Shown one piece after another: positions 27,523 through 36,947 of a DNA stretch of 62,704 bases. A program made the position numbers and the translations under genes. The notes under the pieces are model-generated. The model had not been told where the DNA came from. It was given only the letters and a program-made list of their open reading frames with translations, and did not search any database. The DNA comes from an uncultured Paraglaciecola sp. (GTDB lineage: Bacteria; Pseudomonadota; Gammaproteobacteria; Enterobacterales; Alteromonadaceae): the NCBI RefSeq assembly GCF_913058035.1, contig NZ_CAJXPA010000007.1, positions 1 through 62,704 on the forward strand, given 5' to 3'. The first letter of the stretch is position 1. The number at the start of each line of letters is the position of its first letter.

Positions 27523-29094
27523 CTAGTTATCTTTTATGATTTCTCTAGCTGCGTTATGCCCTGGAGCACCTGTTACGCCACCACCAGGGTGAGTCCCAGC
27601 ACCACACATATACAATCCTTTTATAGGAGAGCGATAGTTGCCATGGCCTAATAATGGTCTGGTGCTAAACATCTGATCCAAACTCATGTTACCGTGCATG
27701 ATGTCACCTTTAGTCAGCCCAAATATACGTTCGAGATCTAGTGGGCTGAGTACTTGGCGACCTAACACCGATTGCTTAAAACCTGGTGCAACCTTTTCGA
27801 TCTGTTCAATAATTAAATCTGCTGCTGTCTCACGGTGCAGATCCCAATCGATATCTGGGTCGAACTGTTGGCAAAATAAACTGGCCACATGTTGTCCTTC
27901 AGGCGCTAAGGTATCGTCAAGTGTTGAAGGAATAAGCATCTCCACAATGGGAGCTTTAGACCAGCCATGTTGTTTTGAATCACGGTAGGCTTGATCAATA
28001 TAATCACATGTTGCACCTACAATGATCCCACCTGTTAGGTGTTCGGCACTGGCGCGTTCTTGCTGCGTCAAGCAGGTAAATTTGGGAAGTTCACTTAACG
28101 CCACGTTCATACGAAAAGTGCCTGAGCCGTTTTTGTAATGTTTCATGCGCCGTGCAAAATCATCTGGAAGATGTTTTGGATCAACCAGTTGGTTATACAA
28201 CAGGCTTGGGTTGAGATTTGAGACGATGACTTTAGCTTCTAAGGTTTCGCCGTTTTCTAGTAATACAGCGTATGCCTTGCCATCTTTCACCAACACTTTT
28301 TTTACTGCTGCATCGGTTTCGATTTCAACACCTTTGTCCATAGCTGACTTTGCCATAGCTTGAGTAATGGCACCCATACCTCCAATTGCGTGACCCCAAA
28401 CCCCTTTTTCGCCGTTGACTTCACCAAAAGCATGATGCATGAGAACATAAGCGGAACCGGGAGTTTGAGTATCGGCATAATTTCCCACAATACCATCAAA
28501 AGCAAATGCACCTTTGACGTACTCGTTTTCAAAATATAAGTCTAAAAAATCCGAGACACTTTTTGTGAAGATATCTAACACAATACGTTCGTCTTCGATG
28601 GGTAATTTTCGCAAGCGATTACCAAACTTTGCTGCTTTAAAAATGTCTCTGATCCCACCGCCAACATTGGGTGGTGTTTCCAGTAAAAAGTCGCGAATAA
28701 TATCGGCGACCATGCTTGTGTCTCTAAAGTAGCGATCTAGGGCATCAGCATCAGTCTTAGAAAAACGCGCTATCTCGGCCTTTAAATTATCAGAGCCTAC
28801 AACAAAAGCTAGAAAGTCACCGTTATCATGCGGCCATAAATTATTAACCTTTCTATGCACAATCTTTAAGCCGTTTTGGTGTAGCTGTAGATCATTAATA
28901 ACCTTAGGGTTAAGCAAACTTACCGTATAAGCAGCCACTGAATTTCTAAAGCCTGGGTGAAATTCTTCAGTAACGGCAGCTCCACCCACCACATTGCGCC
29001 GTTCTAAAACACGTACTTTTTTACCTGCTATTGCAAGATAGTTGGCACACACCAAACCGTTATGTCCACCGCCTATGATAATTGCATCTAACAT
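27523..29094 (-). CDS. Phytoene-dehydrogenase-like FAD/NAD(P) oxidoreductase (PYROXD2-like)
   Basis: Large flavoprotein of the phytoene-desaturase/amine-oxidase fold. The N-terminal dinucleotide motif is MLDAIIIGGGHNGLVCANYL with VRVLERRNVVGGAAVTEEF, and the C-terminal FAD motif is GLYMCGAGTHPGGGVTGAPG. The length of about 523 residues fits the bacterial homologues of PYROXD2, whose substrates are not settled; I do not call it a carotenoid enzyme because no other crt genes are present. The start is the ATG at 29094, preceded by GGGAA; an upstream TTG would run the reading frame through the palindrome at 29119-29168. It is divergent from the Rieske oxygenase gene and probably co-regulated with it. 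Confidence 0.85.
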   Translation of the reverse strand: MLDAIIIGGGHNGLVCANYLAIAGKKVRVLERRNVVGGAAVTEEFHPGFRNSVAAYTVSLLNPKVINDLQLHQNGLKIVHRKVNNLWPHDNGDFLAFVVGSDNLKAEIARFSKTDADALDRYFRDTSMVADIIRDFLLETPPNVGGGIRDIFKAAKFGNRLRKLPIEDERIVLDIFTKSVSDFLDLYFENEYVKGAFAFDGIVGNYADTQTPGSAYVLMHHAFGEVNGEKGVWGHAIGGMGAITQAMAKSAMDKGVEIETDAAVKKVLVKDGKAYAVLLENGETLEAKVIVSNLNPSLLYNQLVDPKHLPDDFARRMKHYKNGSGTFRMNVALSELPKFTCLTQQERASAEHLTGGIIVGATCDYIDQAYRDSKQHGWSKAPIVEMLIPSTLDDTLAPEGQHVASLFCQQFDPDIDWDLHRETAADLIIEQIEKVAPGFKQSVLGRQVLSPLDLERIFGLTKGDIMHGNMSLDQMFSTRPLLGHGNYRSPIKGLYMCGAGTHPGGGVTGAPGHNAAREIIKDN

Positions 29095-29118
29095 CTGTAT
29101 TCCCAAAAAATTATGCTG

Positions 29119-29168
29119 TGTGATTATTGACAGTATTGAACACTCGTTCAATACTGTCAATAATCACA
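29119..29168. promoter_or_regulatory. 50-bp perfect palindrome in a divergent promoter region
   Basis: Two 23-base arms (29119-29141 and 29146-29168) are exact reverse complements around the loop ACTC. The inner half of the arms reads TATTGAAC / GTTCAATA. The site lies 24 bases from both divergent start codons (29094 minus, 29193 plus), so it must overlap the leaders or promoters of both genes. The inner TTGAAC-N4-GTTCAA resembles operators of TetR-family regulators. The complete arms would also form a strong cruciform or an RNA hairpin in either transcript. Confidence 0.75.
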
Positions 29169-29192
29169 GATAAAGTAGACTAACCGAAAACA

Positions 29193-30398
29193 ATGGCGCT
29201 AAACCAATCAAATAAAATAAAACAGCTTGTCGCTGAACAGAAACAGGGATTCTCTCTTGCTCAAACGTTTTATAAAGACATTGATATCTATGCTACAGAG
29301 ATAAGCAATATATTCTTGAAACATTGGTTGTTTGCTGGGCATGTGTCACAAATTCCCATTGCTGGTGATTATTTTACTTTTGAGTTTGATACTGAGTCAG
29401 TCATTGTTTTGCGAACGACTGCAGGTGAGATAAAAGCCCATATAAATGTGTGTCGTCATCGAGGCTCAAAAATTTGCCTCGAACAATCTGGCACGCAAAA
29501 ATCTCTTACTTGTCCATATCATGCATGGAATTATAATTTAGATGGAGAGTTAATTTCTGCTCGTAACATGCCTAATGATTTTGAGCTCTCAGATAATGGC
29601 TTGCATAAGGTAAACGTTGAGCTTTTGGGCGGGCTTATTTTTGTATGTTTAAGTGAAAACCCACCAAGTGTTGCTTCTCTTCGCCAAGATCTTAATTCAA
29701 CCTTCGAACTATTCGGCATGCATAGTATGAAACTGGCTGAAAAGAAGTCATATCGCATTCCTGCAAATTGGAAGTTAGCGGTTGAGAATTATCAAGAGTG
29801 TTATCACTGTGCACCATCTCATCAAGAATTTGCTCAAGTTCACGCTATGGCAAAGCCTCCCAAGATGTTTCAAAAAGCCAAAGAAAATTTTTCACAAGCG
29901 AATCAAGGTAACCCAAAATTTACAGAGTTTAATCGTTATTTTGATTTGGCTGAAGAAGGGCAGGAAGGTTATCAATACGACAGAAATCCTTTACTTCGTA
30001 ATGCACTTAGTGGAAGTCTAGGTGGCAAGACTGTTGCACCTTTGCTCGGAACTTTGCAAGGCTATGATGGTGGGGCTTCTGAGTTGATGATTGGACCCCT
30101 GAGCTATTTTTTAATTTACGACGATCATATGATTGGTTACCGTTTTTTACCTATTTCTGCAGATGAATGTATCTGTGATGTGTTCTGGTTTGTAAATGAA
30201 TCTGCAGTGCAAGGGAAAGACTATCAACTTGAGCAACTCACATGGCTTTGGGACGTGACCACCCAAGCGGATAAAACCATTATTAGGAATAATCAAAAAG
30301 GTGTGGATTCAAGGTTTTATCAATCAGGACGTTTGTCTGAAATGGAACGTTTTCAACAAAGCTTTTTAAACTGGTATCTACAAGCTTTGGTGAAGTGA
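29193..30398 (+). CDS. Rieske non-heme iron oxygenase, alpha subunit (GbcA/carnitine-oxygenase-like)
   Basis: Terminal oxygenase subunit. The Rieske cluster is C87-x-H89 (INVCRHRGSK) and C107-x2-H110 (LTCPYHAWNY). The catalytic iron site is NWKLAVENYQECYHCAPSHQEF with His206 and His211 and the bridging acidic residue Glu203. The ECYHC form is typical of the branch that oxidises quaternary amines such as glycine betaine, stachydrine or carnitine, rather than aromatic rings. No reductase gene is adjacent, so electrons must come from a partner elsewhere. It shares its promoter region and palindrome with the divergent phytoene-dehydrogenase-like gene. A BetI-like TetR gene lies about 4 kb away. 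Substrate assignment is inference. Confidence 0.85.
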   Translation: MALNQSNKIKQLVAEQKQGFSLAQTFYKDIDIYATEISNIFLKHWLFAGHVSQIPIAGDYFTFEFDTESVIVLRTTAGEIKAHINVCRHRGSKICLEQSGTQKSLTCPYHAWNYNLDGELISARNMPNDFELSDNGLHKVNVELLGGLIFVCLSENPPSVASLRQDLNSTFELFGMHSMKLAEKKSYRIPANWKLAVENYQECYHCAPSHQEFAQVHAMAKPPKMFQKAKENFSQANQGNPKFTEFNRYFDLAEEGQEGYQYDRNPLLRNALSGSLGGKTVAPLLGTLQGYDGGASELMIGPLSYFLIYDDHMIGYRFLPISADECICDVFWFVNESAVQGKDYQLEQLTWLWDVTTQADKTIIRNNQKGVDSRFYQSGRLSEMERFQQSFLNWYLQALVK

Positions 30399-30722
30399 TT
30401 TCTATCAGATTAATATTTGTGACGAAATTACCATTTAAGTTCATAAACGAGGCATACAAAATCAAACCGCTGATATAAGTTACGATAAATTATCAAATGT
30501 TTGAGTCGCCTTGCGGCTCAGGTCTAAGACACTTTATTTAGAGCTCTATTTTTAAGCTTAAATAAAGTCCGTGATAATTGAACCCTGCTAGATTTTTAAA
30601 CCCCTGCAAAAACAGGGCGCCTAACTGTCTTTCTGCAACTGTAGGCGCCACAACAATGAAATAAAACTCAACAGAACTTAACGGGTGACATCGGGTAAGT
30701 CTTCAGCGAACCAATACCGCTG
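30399..30722. other. Convergent intergenic region with several inverted repeats
   Basis: Between the 3' ends of the Rieske gene and the acyl-CoA dehydrogenase gene. It holds a short hairpin TGAGTCG-CCTTG-CGGCTCA (one G-T pair), a perfect 10-bp inverted repeat ACTTTATTTA / TAAATAAAGT (30531-30540 and 30559-30568) and an 8-bp one GGCGCCTA / TAGGCGCC (30616-30623 and 30642-30649). These probably end transcription from both sides, though none has the classic short-loop, T-tail form. Confidence 0.5.
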
Positions 30723-32492
30723 TTACCACTGCTCGTCTGTCAAAGCCATCATGCTGTCTTTTCCGCTGGTGATATCAGCCAGCAACCATGTACTTTCGGT
30801 CAACAGTTTGTCGAAGTAGTATTGCGCCGAAACCAACTTGCTCTCTAGCAGCGGAGTGTTACCTTCGCCAGCATTCAGTTGCTCCTTCGCCGCAGCTGCC
30901 ATCCTTGACCACATGTAGGCGATAACCGTCAGTGCCATGAGGCGCAAGAAGGGACTAGCCGCTGCTCCCGCCTGTTCGGGATCCTTCATGCCATTTGCTG
31001 CGATCCATTGGGTGGCTTTCTCCAAAGACTTAACCGCAACTTCAAGTGCGTCATGATGTGGTAGTGAGGCGTTTCCTTTGACATAGTCATTCAGTGTCGT
31101 TAGTAGATGACCAATGAGTCGACCTCGATTCAGGCCGAGCTTGCGACCGACGAGATCCATAGCCTGAATTCCGTTGGTACCCTCGTAAATTCGTGAAATA
31201 CGGCTGTCGCGCAACAGCTGTTCTAATGGCCAATCGGTAGTAAAGCCCGAACCTCCAAGTACCTGAAGCCCCTGATCAGCATTATTAAAGCCTTCGTCAG
31301 TGAGAAATGATTTCACGACTGGCGTAAGGAGCTGCACCATGTCATCTGCTCCCTCACGCACCGTGGCGTCAGGGTGGGCTACAGACAAATCGAGTTGATG
31401 CCCAGTGAAAAGTGCTAGGGCGCGCATCCCCTCGTTAAGGACTTTTTGACGCATCAACATGCGACGCACATCGGGGTGAACAATAATTGGGTCTGCCGCC
31501 TCGTCAGGATTTTTGGGACCACTGAGGGAGCGACTCTGCAGTCGCTCACGGGCAAAGCTTAAGCTTTCCTGAAAGGCCATTTCTGCGATACCCAGTCCCT
31601 GCATACCGACCATTAGTCGCGCTTCATTCATCATAGTGAACATGGACCGCATACCATCATTGGGCTCCCCCACAAGCCAGCCCTTCGCATCATCAAAGTT
31701 CATGACACAGGTTGCTGAGCCTTTAATGCCCATCTTATGTTCCAGCCCGCCACAAAATGCAGGATTACGCTCTGAACCTCCGGGTAGGTATTTGGGGACT
31801 AAAAACAGTGATAAACCCTTAGTTGTGTCTGGCGCACCTGGCAGTTTTGCCAGTACTAGGTGGATAATATTCTCTGCCAAGTCGTGTTCACCACCGGAGA
31901 TCCAGATTTTGGTGCCTTTAATGCTGTAGCTATTATCGGATAGTGGGGTGGCGCGGGTACGTGTTAAGCCCAGGTCTGTGCCGCATTGTGGTTCGGTCAG
32001 GCACATGGTGCCAGTCCACTGTCCGCTAATAAGTTTGGCTAAGTAAGTGGCTTTCAGTTCGTTTGAACCATGAGCATAAAGGGCGCTGATAGCACCATGG
32101 GTGAGCCCAGAATACATGCCGAGTGAGAGATTGCTGGAACAGACCATTTCGTCCACAATAAACTTTAAGGTGTGTGGCAAGCCCTGCCCACCAAATTCTG
32201 TTGGAGAATCTAGTGATGCCCATCCCGCTTCAGTAAATTGTTTATAAGCCTCTTTGAAGCCCTTTGGAGTGGTAACATTATGCGTTTGAGGGTCGTATTG
32301 ACAACCCTGCTCGTCACCTACTTTGTTGACTGGTTGCAGAACTTCGGTAGCTAATTTTCCTGCTTCTTCGATGACGGCTGAAATAATATCGGGTGTGGCT
32401 TCGCTGTATTTGTCTAGCTCATGGAGCTTGTCAGCGCCTAAAACATCAAAAAGAATAAATTTGATATCGTTTACGGGTGCTTTGTATTGCAT
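30723..32492 (-). CDS. Long-form acyl-CoA dehydrogenase (DmdC/AcdA-like, about 590 aa)
   Basis: FAD-dependent acyl-CoA dehydrogenase with the extended C-terminal domain. Seen: MCLTEPQCGTDLGLTRTRA (FAD and substrate-binding middle domain), KIWISGGEHD, MNEARLMVGMQGLGIAE, LQVLGGSGFTTDWPLEQLLR and the catalytic Glu in RIYEGTNGIQAMDLVGRKL. This branch includes methylmercaptopropionyl-CoA dehydrogenase DmdC of DMSP catabolism as well as medium and long-chain enzymes, so the substrate cannot be fixed from sequence; none of the other DMSP genes is nearby. It is a single gene transcribed towards the Rieske gene, with GGAGG-like CCTCC just upstream of the ATG at 32492. Confidence 0.92.
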   Translation of the reverse strand: MQYKAPVNDIKFILFDVLGADKLHELDKYSEATPDIISAVIEEAGKLATEVLQPVNKVGDEQGCQYDPQTHNVTTPKGFKEAYKQFTEAGWASLDSPTEFGGQGLPHTLKFIVDEMVCSSNLSLGMYSGLTHGAISALYAHGSNELKATYLAKLISGQWTGTMCLTEPQCGTDLGLTRTRATPLSDNSYSIKGTKIWISGGEHDLAENIIHLVLAKLPGAPDTTKGLSLFLVPKYLPGGSERNPAFCGGLEHKMGIKGSATCVMNFDDAKGWLVGEPNDGMRSMFTMMNEARLMVGMQGLGIAEMAFQESLSFARERLQSRSLSGPKNPDEAADPIIVHPDVRRMLMRQKVLNEGMRALALFTGHQLDLSVAHPDATVREGADDMVQLLTPVVKSFLTDEGFNNADQGLQVLGGSGFTTDWPLEQLLRDSRISRIYEGTNGIQAMDLVGRKLGLNRGRLIGHLLTTLNDYVKGNASLPHHDALEVAVKSLEKATQWIAANGMKDPEQAGAAASPFLRLMALTVIAYMWSRMAAAAKEQLNAGEGNTPLLESKLVSAQYYFDKLLTESTWLLADITSGKDSMMALTDEQW

Positions 32493-33114
32493 AAAAATCC
32501 TCCGTTTATGGGTTAGATTTGGTGGTCGTGTGGCATTTGATCAAGAATTATTACGTAACAAATACTCGCTTAGTTCAGAACAGCGCGAGCCTATCTAATT
32601 ATTGTAGACAGAGTACCTGCGAGATTTTATTAGTAAAAAATATTTCTCACCTCGATAAAAAGTCTTATTTATCGATAGTTACAACGAACAAACTGCTGTT
32701 AACTCAGGCGCCTTTAAGCCTGTTGCACAGATAAGGTATGTGCACTATTCTTGCATCGCTATATGGATGGATAATTTGATAAATGCATTTAGTAAGACTG
32801 TTTACTCTTATTCAAATATTCATCTTCAATGATCAGCTTTGATGACGTTTAGGTCGAGTGTATATATTTTGCACGCTTTCGGTAAAAGACTTCCGATTTA
32901 AATCTATATTCCTTCGAACGGGATTCAAGCTTTTTTTATAGCTCGAGATTTAACCTGATTATGACTTGTCTATCGATTAATGACATAAAGAGTAGCCTAA
33001 GAACAACAGCGCTTGACCATTTGTTTTTATTAGCCATAAGGCTTTGATTGATAATTTTTGTGTATGTTTTTTGATTTTTTAGCTGCTGTGTAATGAGTTT
33101 TATGAGGAGAGAAA
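32493..33114. promoter_or_regulatory. Divergent intergenic region, acyl-CoA dehydrogenase / quinone reductase
   Basis: About 620 A/T-rich bases without a coding-like frame. It must contain both divergent promoters. GAGGAGAGAAA at 33103-33113 is a strong ribosome binding site for the quinone reductase gene. No palindrome comparable to that at 29119 is seen. Confidence 0.4.
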
Positions 33115-33852
33115 ATGAAAGTTTTTATTTTATATGCACATCCGGAGCCGGACGCTTCATTTCAAGCAGAATTGCATAGAAGGGGAGTTGAAACCCTAAA
33201 ATCTGAAGGGCATGAGGTAGTGGTTTCTGACCTTTATAAAATGGGTTTTAACCCGGTGGCTAGTGCGGATGATTTTTCTATTCGGCGCTTCCCTGAGCGC
33301 CTGCAGTATGATCGTGAGCAAAAGTTTGCAGTTGATAATGATGCACTGCCTGAGGACATTAAAGCTGAGCTGGAAAAGATTTTCTGGTGCGACTTTTTCA
33401 TTGTACAGTTTCCTCTTTATTGGTTTTCAACACCAGCAATTTTGAAAGGATGGTTTGATCGTGTGTTCGTGAATTCTGTAGTTTATGGAGCTGGAAAACG
33501 CTATGAAACTGGAGGCCTCAAAGGCCGTAAAGCTATGGTTGTGACAAGCTGTGGGGCTTATCCTGAAATGTTTGAACCAGATGGTGTGATGGGTGATATT
33601 AACGTTGCTCTATGGCACCTTCACAACGGTACCTTATTTTATACAGGATTTGAGGTATTGCCAGCTTTTGTAGCCTATTCACCAGTGTTCCTTGGGCAAG
33701 AAGCCTGTGACAAATACCTGAATGATTACAGTACTCGATTAAAAAATATTGATACGACAATGCCGATGAAATTTCATCCTCTTACCGATTTTGGCTCAGA
33801 TTTTAAACTTAAGCCAGATGTAACCCCTCTAAGTGCAGGCCACCGACGGTAA
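33115..33852 (+). CDS. NAD(P)H:quinone oxidoreductase, NQO1/flavodoxin-like fold
   Basis: FMN/FAD-dependent reductase of the NQO1 (Flavodoxin_2) family. It starts with KVFILYAHPEPDASFQAELH, matching the flavin phosphate-binding loop, continues with VVSDLYKMGFNPV, then FFIVQFPLYWFSTPAILKGW and FDRVF, the family hallmark around the flavin ring, and GRKAMVVTSCGAYPEMF. The length of 245 residues is slightly longer than in E. coli relatives such as MdaB or KefF. Two-electron reduction of quinones would protect against oxidative cycling. A strong ribosome binding site precedes the ATG. It stands alone. Confidence 0.88.
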   Translation: MKVFILYAHPEPDASFQAELHRRGVETLKSEGHEVVVSDLYKMGFNPVASADDFSIRRFPERLQYDREQKFAVDNDALPEDIKAELEKIFWCDFFIVQFPLYWFSTPAILKGWFDRVFVNSVVYGAGKRYETGGLKGRKAMVVTSCGAYPEMFEPDGVMGDINVALWHLHNGTLFYTGFEVLPAFVAYSPVFLGQEACDKYLNDYSTRLKNIDTTMPMKFHPLTDFGSDFKLKPDVTPLSAGHRR

Positions 33853-34533
33853 TAGTTTGGAGACGTTTAATCTAGTGGAAGAGGGGTGGGTTCTGTAAGG
33901 ATTTTTCCGAAACGGTACCTCAACTTTTTCATAGTTAATAATTCTGGCTGTCATAAATTTATCGCCTCGTGTGAGTCAAGGAAAAATAAAATGCATCCTT
34001 GATTTATCCGTATGTTTGGTTACTCAATTTTACCCTAGCTAGCAAGCAGGGGGTAAGTGTGAGCAAAAGATGACGCCAAAAAAGTTAACTTAATTTTCTA
34101 CTCTGGTGATATGAGGTCAATCTAAAAATCGCTGTTTGACTTTTATACAGCAGTCATTCATGTTTGTTTTGACAGCATATTTATCTGGCTTAGTTGTTAA
34201 TTTCAGAGAGTCTTTGATACCTCCCATTTCTAAGATTGTTGGCTTCAAACAGAAGATAAGGTTGATTACATAACGTTACATATTCATCAAGTGCTCCTAT
34301 GTGTTTGGGGATATTGTTGGGATTCGAAGATGACAACTAACATGATTTATTATGCAATGTTCGCTTATAAAGCCATCATGTATTTTATACATCATCCGAC
34401 TCATTACATATTTTCATTACCCAATTTACAAAACTTTCTATTTGCTACGAATGTCGTCCATCTTTACTATTGTGTATCGATAAGCGACCCCATGGCAGCT
34501 CGTAAGATACTAGCTCAACATAACTAATCGTGC
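33853..34533. other. Non-coding gap between quinone reductase and TetR gene
   Basis: About 680 A/T-rich bases. One 78-codon frame (34291-34527) has low-complexity composition and no ribosome binding site; I do not consider it a gene. Nothing else is recognisable. Confidence 0.4.
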
Positions 34534-35142
34534 CTATTTCCAAGCAGTATTCACCCATTGTTCGCACAACAATACTGCTTCATCTGCACTAAAGGTTTCG
34601 CTAGATAAACACCACTCCAGCCACAACCCATCAATGATTGCAGTAAGCCCAATAGCGGCAAGTCGTGGAGAGGGTTTGACGGGATACAATTGGTCTAACT
34701 CAAAGAAGCTTTGTTCAAGAAATACTCGAAATGCCTTATTAGACGAATCATGCGCGTCTTTGATTTTGGGAGATATGTCAATCATTCCCCAAAACACCAC
34801 CCAAGCTCGGAGTATCTTTCGTTGCATCACCGAATCACTAAAGGTTTCTTCTATAAAAATAGATAAACGTTGCCTTGGAAGTATGGTGTATTGTGATTTT
34901 ACAATGGCCTCATCCATCAAAGAAAACGCCAAGTCTAAATATGCAGCAGCCAAGAGGTTATTAAGTGTACCGAAGTGATAATTAATCAGCCCAACTGACA
35001 TGTCTGCTATCTCGCAAATCTTTCGGACAGAACAGCCATCAACACCCTCTTCCATCAAAGAATCTAATGTAGCCTGAATAAGCTTCGATTGAGCCATACT
35101 ATAGCTAGGTCTTTGAGTGCTTTTAAAATCTATGCTGGTCAT
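34534..35142 (-). CDS. TetR-family regulator, BetI-like
   Basis: One-domain helix-turn-helix at the N-terminus (QATLDSLMEEGVDGCSVRKI, then CEIADMSVGLINYHFGTLNN) followed by a ligand domain with the BetI-type stretch RLSIFIEETFSD, RAWVVFWGMIDISPKIKDAH and AIIDGLWLEWCLSSE. BetI represses choline-to-betaine genes in enterobacteria. Here no bet genes are adjacent, but a Rieske oxygenase of the betaine/carnitine type lies about 4 kb upstream, so a link through quaternary amine metabolism is possible. The length of 202 residues is normal. Confidence 0.88.
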   Translation of the reverse strand: MTSIDFKSTQRPSYSMAQSKLIQATLDSLMEEGVDGCSVRKICEIADMSVGLINYHFGTLNNLLAAAYLDLAFSLMDEAIVKSQYTILPRQRLSIFIEETFSDSVMQRKILRAWVVFWGMIDISPKIKDAHDSSNKAFRVFLEQSFFELDQLYPVKPSPRLAAIGLTAIIDGLWLEWCLSSETFSADEAVLLCEQWVNTAWK

Positions 35143-35342
35143 CTAGTAACCATAAGATACAAACATATTAAAGTCATCTTGTATTCATTATGTAAACATA
35201 GAACGATTGTTTTAATTTTAATAAGCTCGGTAGATCTTGGTTTATTAAATGTTAAATCGGGTCATTCAGCCCTTTAGCTAACTTGTATTTGATACGTATT
35301 CATTTTTGTAACTGCAACTTATGTAACTGCAAGTGCTGCATT
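35143..35342. other. Upstream region of the TetR gene
   Basis: A 200-base A/T-rich leader of the TetR gene. ATACAA (35158-35163) and TTGTAT (35179-35184) form a loose inverted repeat that might be an autoregulatory site; support is weak. Confidence 0.3.
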
Positions 35343-35537
35343 TTAATTTAAGGCTTCGATTCCAATCTTTTTAATGACATTTTGATACCTGTGACGATCA
35401 TCAATATATTCTCGATTTAATAACACCATTCTATTTATCGCTTGTTGGAAAAAATAACCTGTACGCAAATAACGTTGTTTCAACTCCTCTAGTCCTTTAG
35501 TCCAATATGTGATGAATATGTATTGACCAGTGCTTAG
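35343..35537 (-). pseudogene. Fossil open frame of an unrecognised protein
   Basis: The minus strand is open for 64 codons, ending with TAA at 35343, and reads QYIFITYWTKGLEELKQRYL, RTGYFFQQAINRMVLLNREY, IDDRHRYQNVIKKIGIEALN. Composition and helix-like pattern look like genuine protein. An in-frame TAG (35538-35540) lies just upstream, and the +1 frame there reads SDAILFIIIYMSFIS, a plausible membrane segment, so the gene may be frameshifted. I do not recognise the family. Confidence 0.35.
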
Positions 35538-35757
35538 CTAATGAAAGACATATAAATAATGATAAAGAGGATTGCATCAGAAAATTTAGACCATAAGTTG
35601 AAGTAAATTTTAATCATACTAAACTCTCTAAGCTTAATTGACCGCAATTGCAGTCAACCCAATAGGCTGTATCTTCATTTACCCTCTGATTAAGCTGACA
35701 AAGCCTTTGCTAAGCGGCCTTGAGTGTTTTAAAATTATAAGAATAAGTTTCTTTTAA

Positions 35758-36945
35758 ATGTCGGTATATTCAGTGTTCTCAGCTAGTTCAATAACTTTAC
35801 TTAAAAATGCTAACGTTTATGCTCCAGATTCAATTGGGCTTAAACATCTTGTGATTGGTGGTGGGGAGATCCTGTATATCGGGGATGTTCTGCCTGTTTT
35901 AGACTCACTACTCGCTGTTGACGAGCTAGACTTGCAAGGCCAAGCGCTAATTCCTGGTTTTATCGATGCCCATACTCACATTACTGGCGGCGGGGGAGAA
36001 GCTGGTTTTTCTACTCGTGTCCCCGCTGTGCCCTTAAGTCAATTTACTAAAGCGGGTGTTACAACTGCTGTTGGTCTGTTGGGTACTGATGATATCACTC
36101 GAAGCACTGAATCATTACTGGCACAAGTTTATTCATTGCGTGAAGAAGGGTTGTCAGCCTATTGTTATACTGGTGGTTACCATCTTCCGCCTACTACACT
36201 GACCGGATCTATCAGGACCGATATCGTATTCATAGAGCCAATCGTTGGTGTAGGTGAATTGGCCATTAGTGATCACCGATCGTCTCAACCCACACTCAAT
36301 GAACTACTCAAAGTTGCTTCAGAAGCTCATGTCTCACGTTTGATGACCGGTAAAGCGGGAATTGTGCATTTGCATTTAGGTGATGGAGAGCGTGGGTTAG
36401 AGTTAGTGCGTGAGGCACTAGCACAGTCCGAGATACCCGCTAAGACCTTTAACCCTACACATGTAAACAGGCGCAGAGAATTATTTGAAGAAGCGTGCGA
36501 GTTAACCAAGCAGGGTTGTTGGATTGATGTCACCGCATTTGAAACTGGGGATGTTGGCTATGAGCCAGCGGATGCGCTGTTACGCTTTATCAATAGTGAT
36601 TACCCACAAGACAAACTGACCATCAGTTCTGATGGCGGTGGTTGTTTGCCAAATTTTGATAAACAGGGTCACATGACAAAAATGGATTTTGCTAATTCTA
36701 TCGCTATGACGAATGTTTTTTACCAATTGATTGACCAAGGAACAAAGATAGAAGATTGCTTAGCTTTTTTTACAAGCAATGTTGCAACGCTAATGAACTT
36801 TAAAACTAAAGGTCGCATAGCACTCGGTATGGATGCCGATTTAATCGTTTTAGATAAACAAAACCGCATAAGCCATGTCATGGCTAAAGGTATATGGCAT
36901 ATCTACAATACAAAAGTTGTTAAGAAAGGTACGTTTGAGGAATAA
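35758..36945 (+). CDS. iadA: Isoaspartyl dipeptidase (beta-aspartyl peptidase)
   Basis: Binuclear zinc amidohydrolase that splits beta-Asp-Xaa dipeptides. Seen: the metal motif GFIDAHTHITGGGGEAGFSTR, AGVTTAVGLLGTDDITRSTE, YTGGYHLPPTTLTGSIRTDI, AISDHRSSQPT, NPTHVNRRRELFEEACEL and the late TISSDGGGCLPNFD with the catalytic Asp, all in the order and spacing of E. coli IadA. The length of 395 residues fits. The cyanophycinase gene starts two bases after its stop, which gives a clear function: cleaving the beta-Asp-Arg dipeptides produced from cyanophycin into aspartate and arginine. The ATG at 35758 has only a weak ribosome binding site. Confidence 0.95.
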   Translation: MSVYSVFSASSITLLKNANVYAPDSIGLKHLVIGGGEILYIGDVLPVLDSLLAVDELDLQGQALIPGFIDAHTHITGGGGEAGFSTRVPAVPLSQFTKAGVTTAVGLLGTDDITRSTESLLAQVYSLREEGLSAYCYTGGYHLPPTTLTGSIRTDIVFIEPIVGVGELAISDHRSSQPTLNELLKVASEAHVSRLMTGKAGIVHLHLGDGERGLELVREALAQSEIPAKTFNPTHVNRRRELFEEACELTKQGCWIDVTAFETGDVGYEPADALLRFINSDYPQDKLTISSDGGGCLPNFDKQGHMTKMDFANSIAMTNVFYQLIDQGTKIEDCLAFFTSNVATLMNFKTKGRIALGMDADLIVLDKQNRISHVMAKGIWHIYNTKVVKKGTFEE

Positions 36946-36947
36946 AG

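Noticed and set aside
27523..29094. Carotenoid phytoene desaturase (crtI) call
   Set aside because: No other carotenoid genes are near and the N- and C-terminal motifs fit the PYROXD2-like branch better.
30723..32492. Assignment as DmdC of DMSP degradation
   Set aside because: The branch is mixed and dmdA, dmdB or dmdD are not in the window; only the general dehydrogenase call is supported.
34291..34527. 78-codon frame before the TetR gene
   Set aside because: Low-complexity composition, no ribosome binding site, no recognisable pattern.
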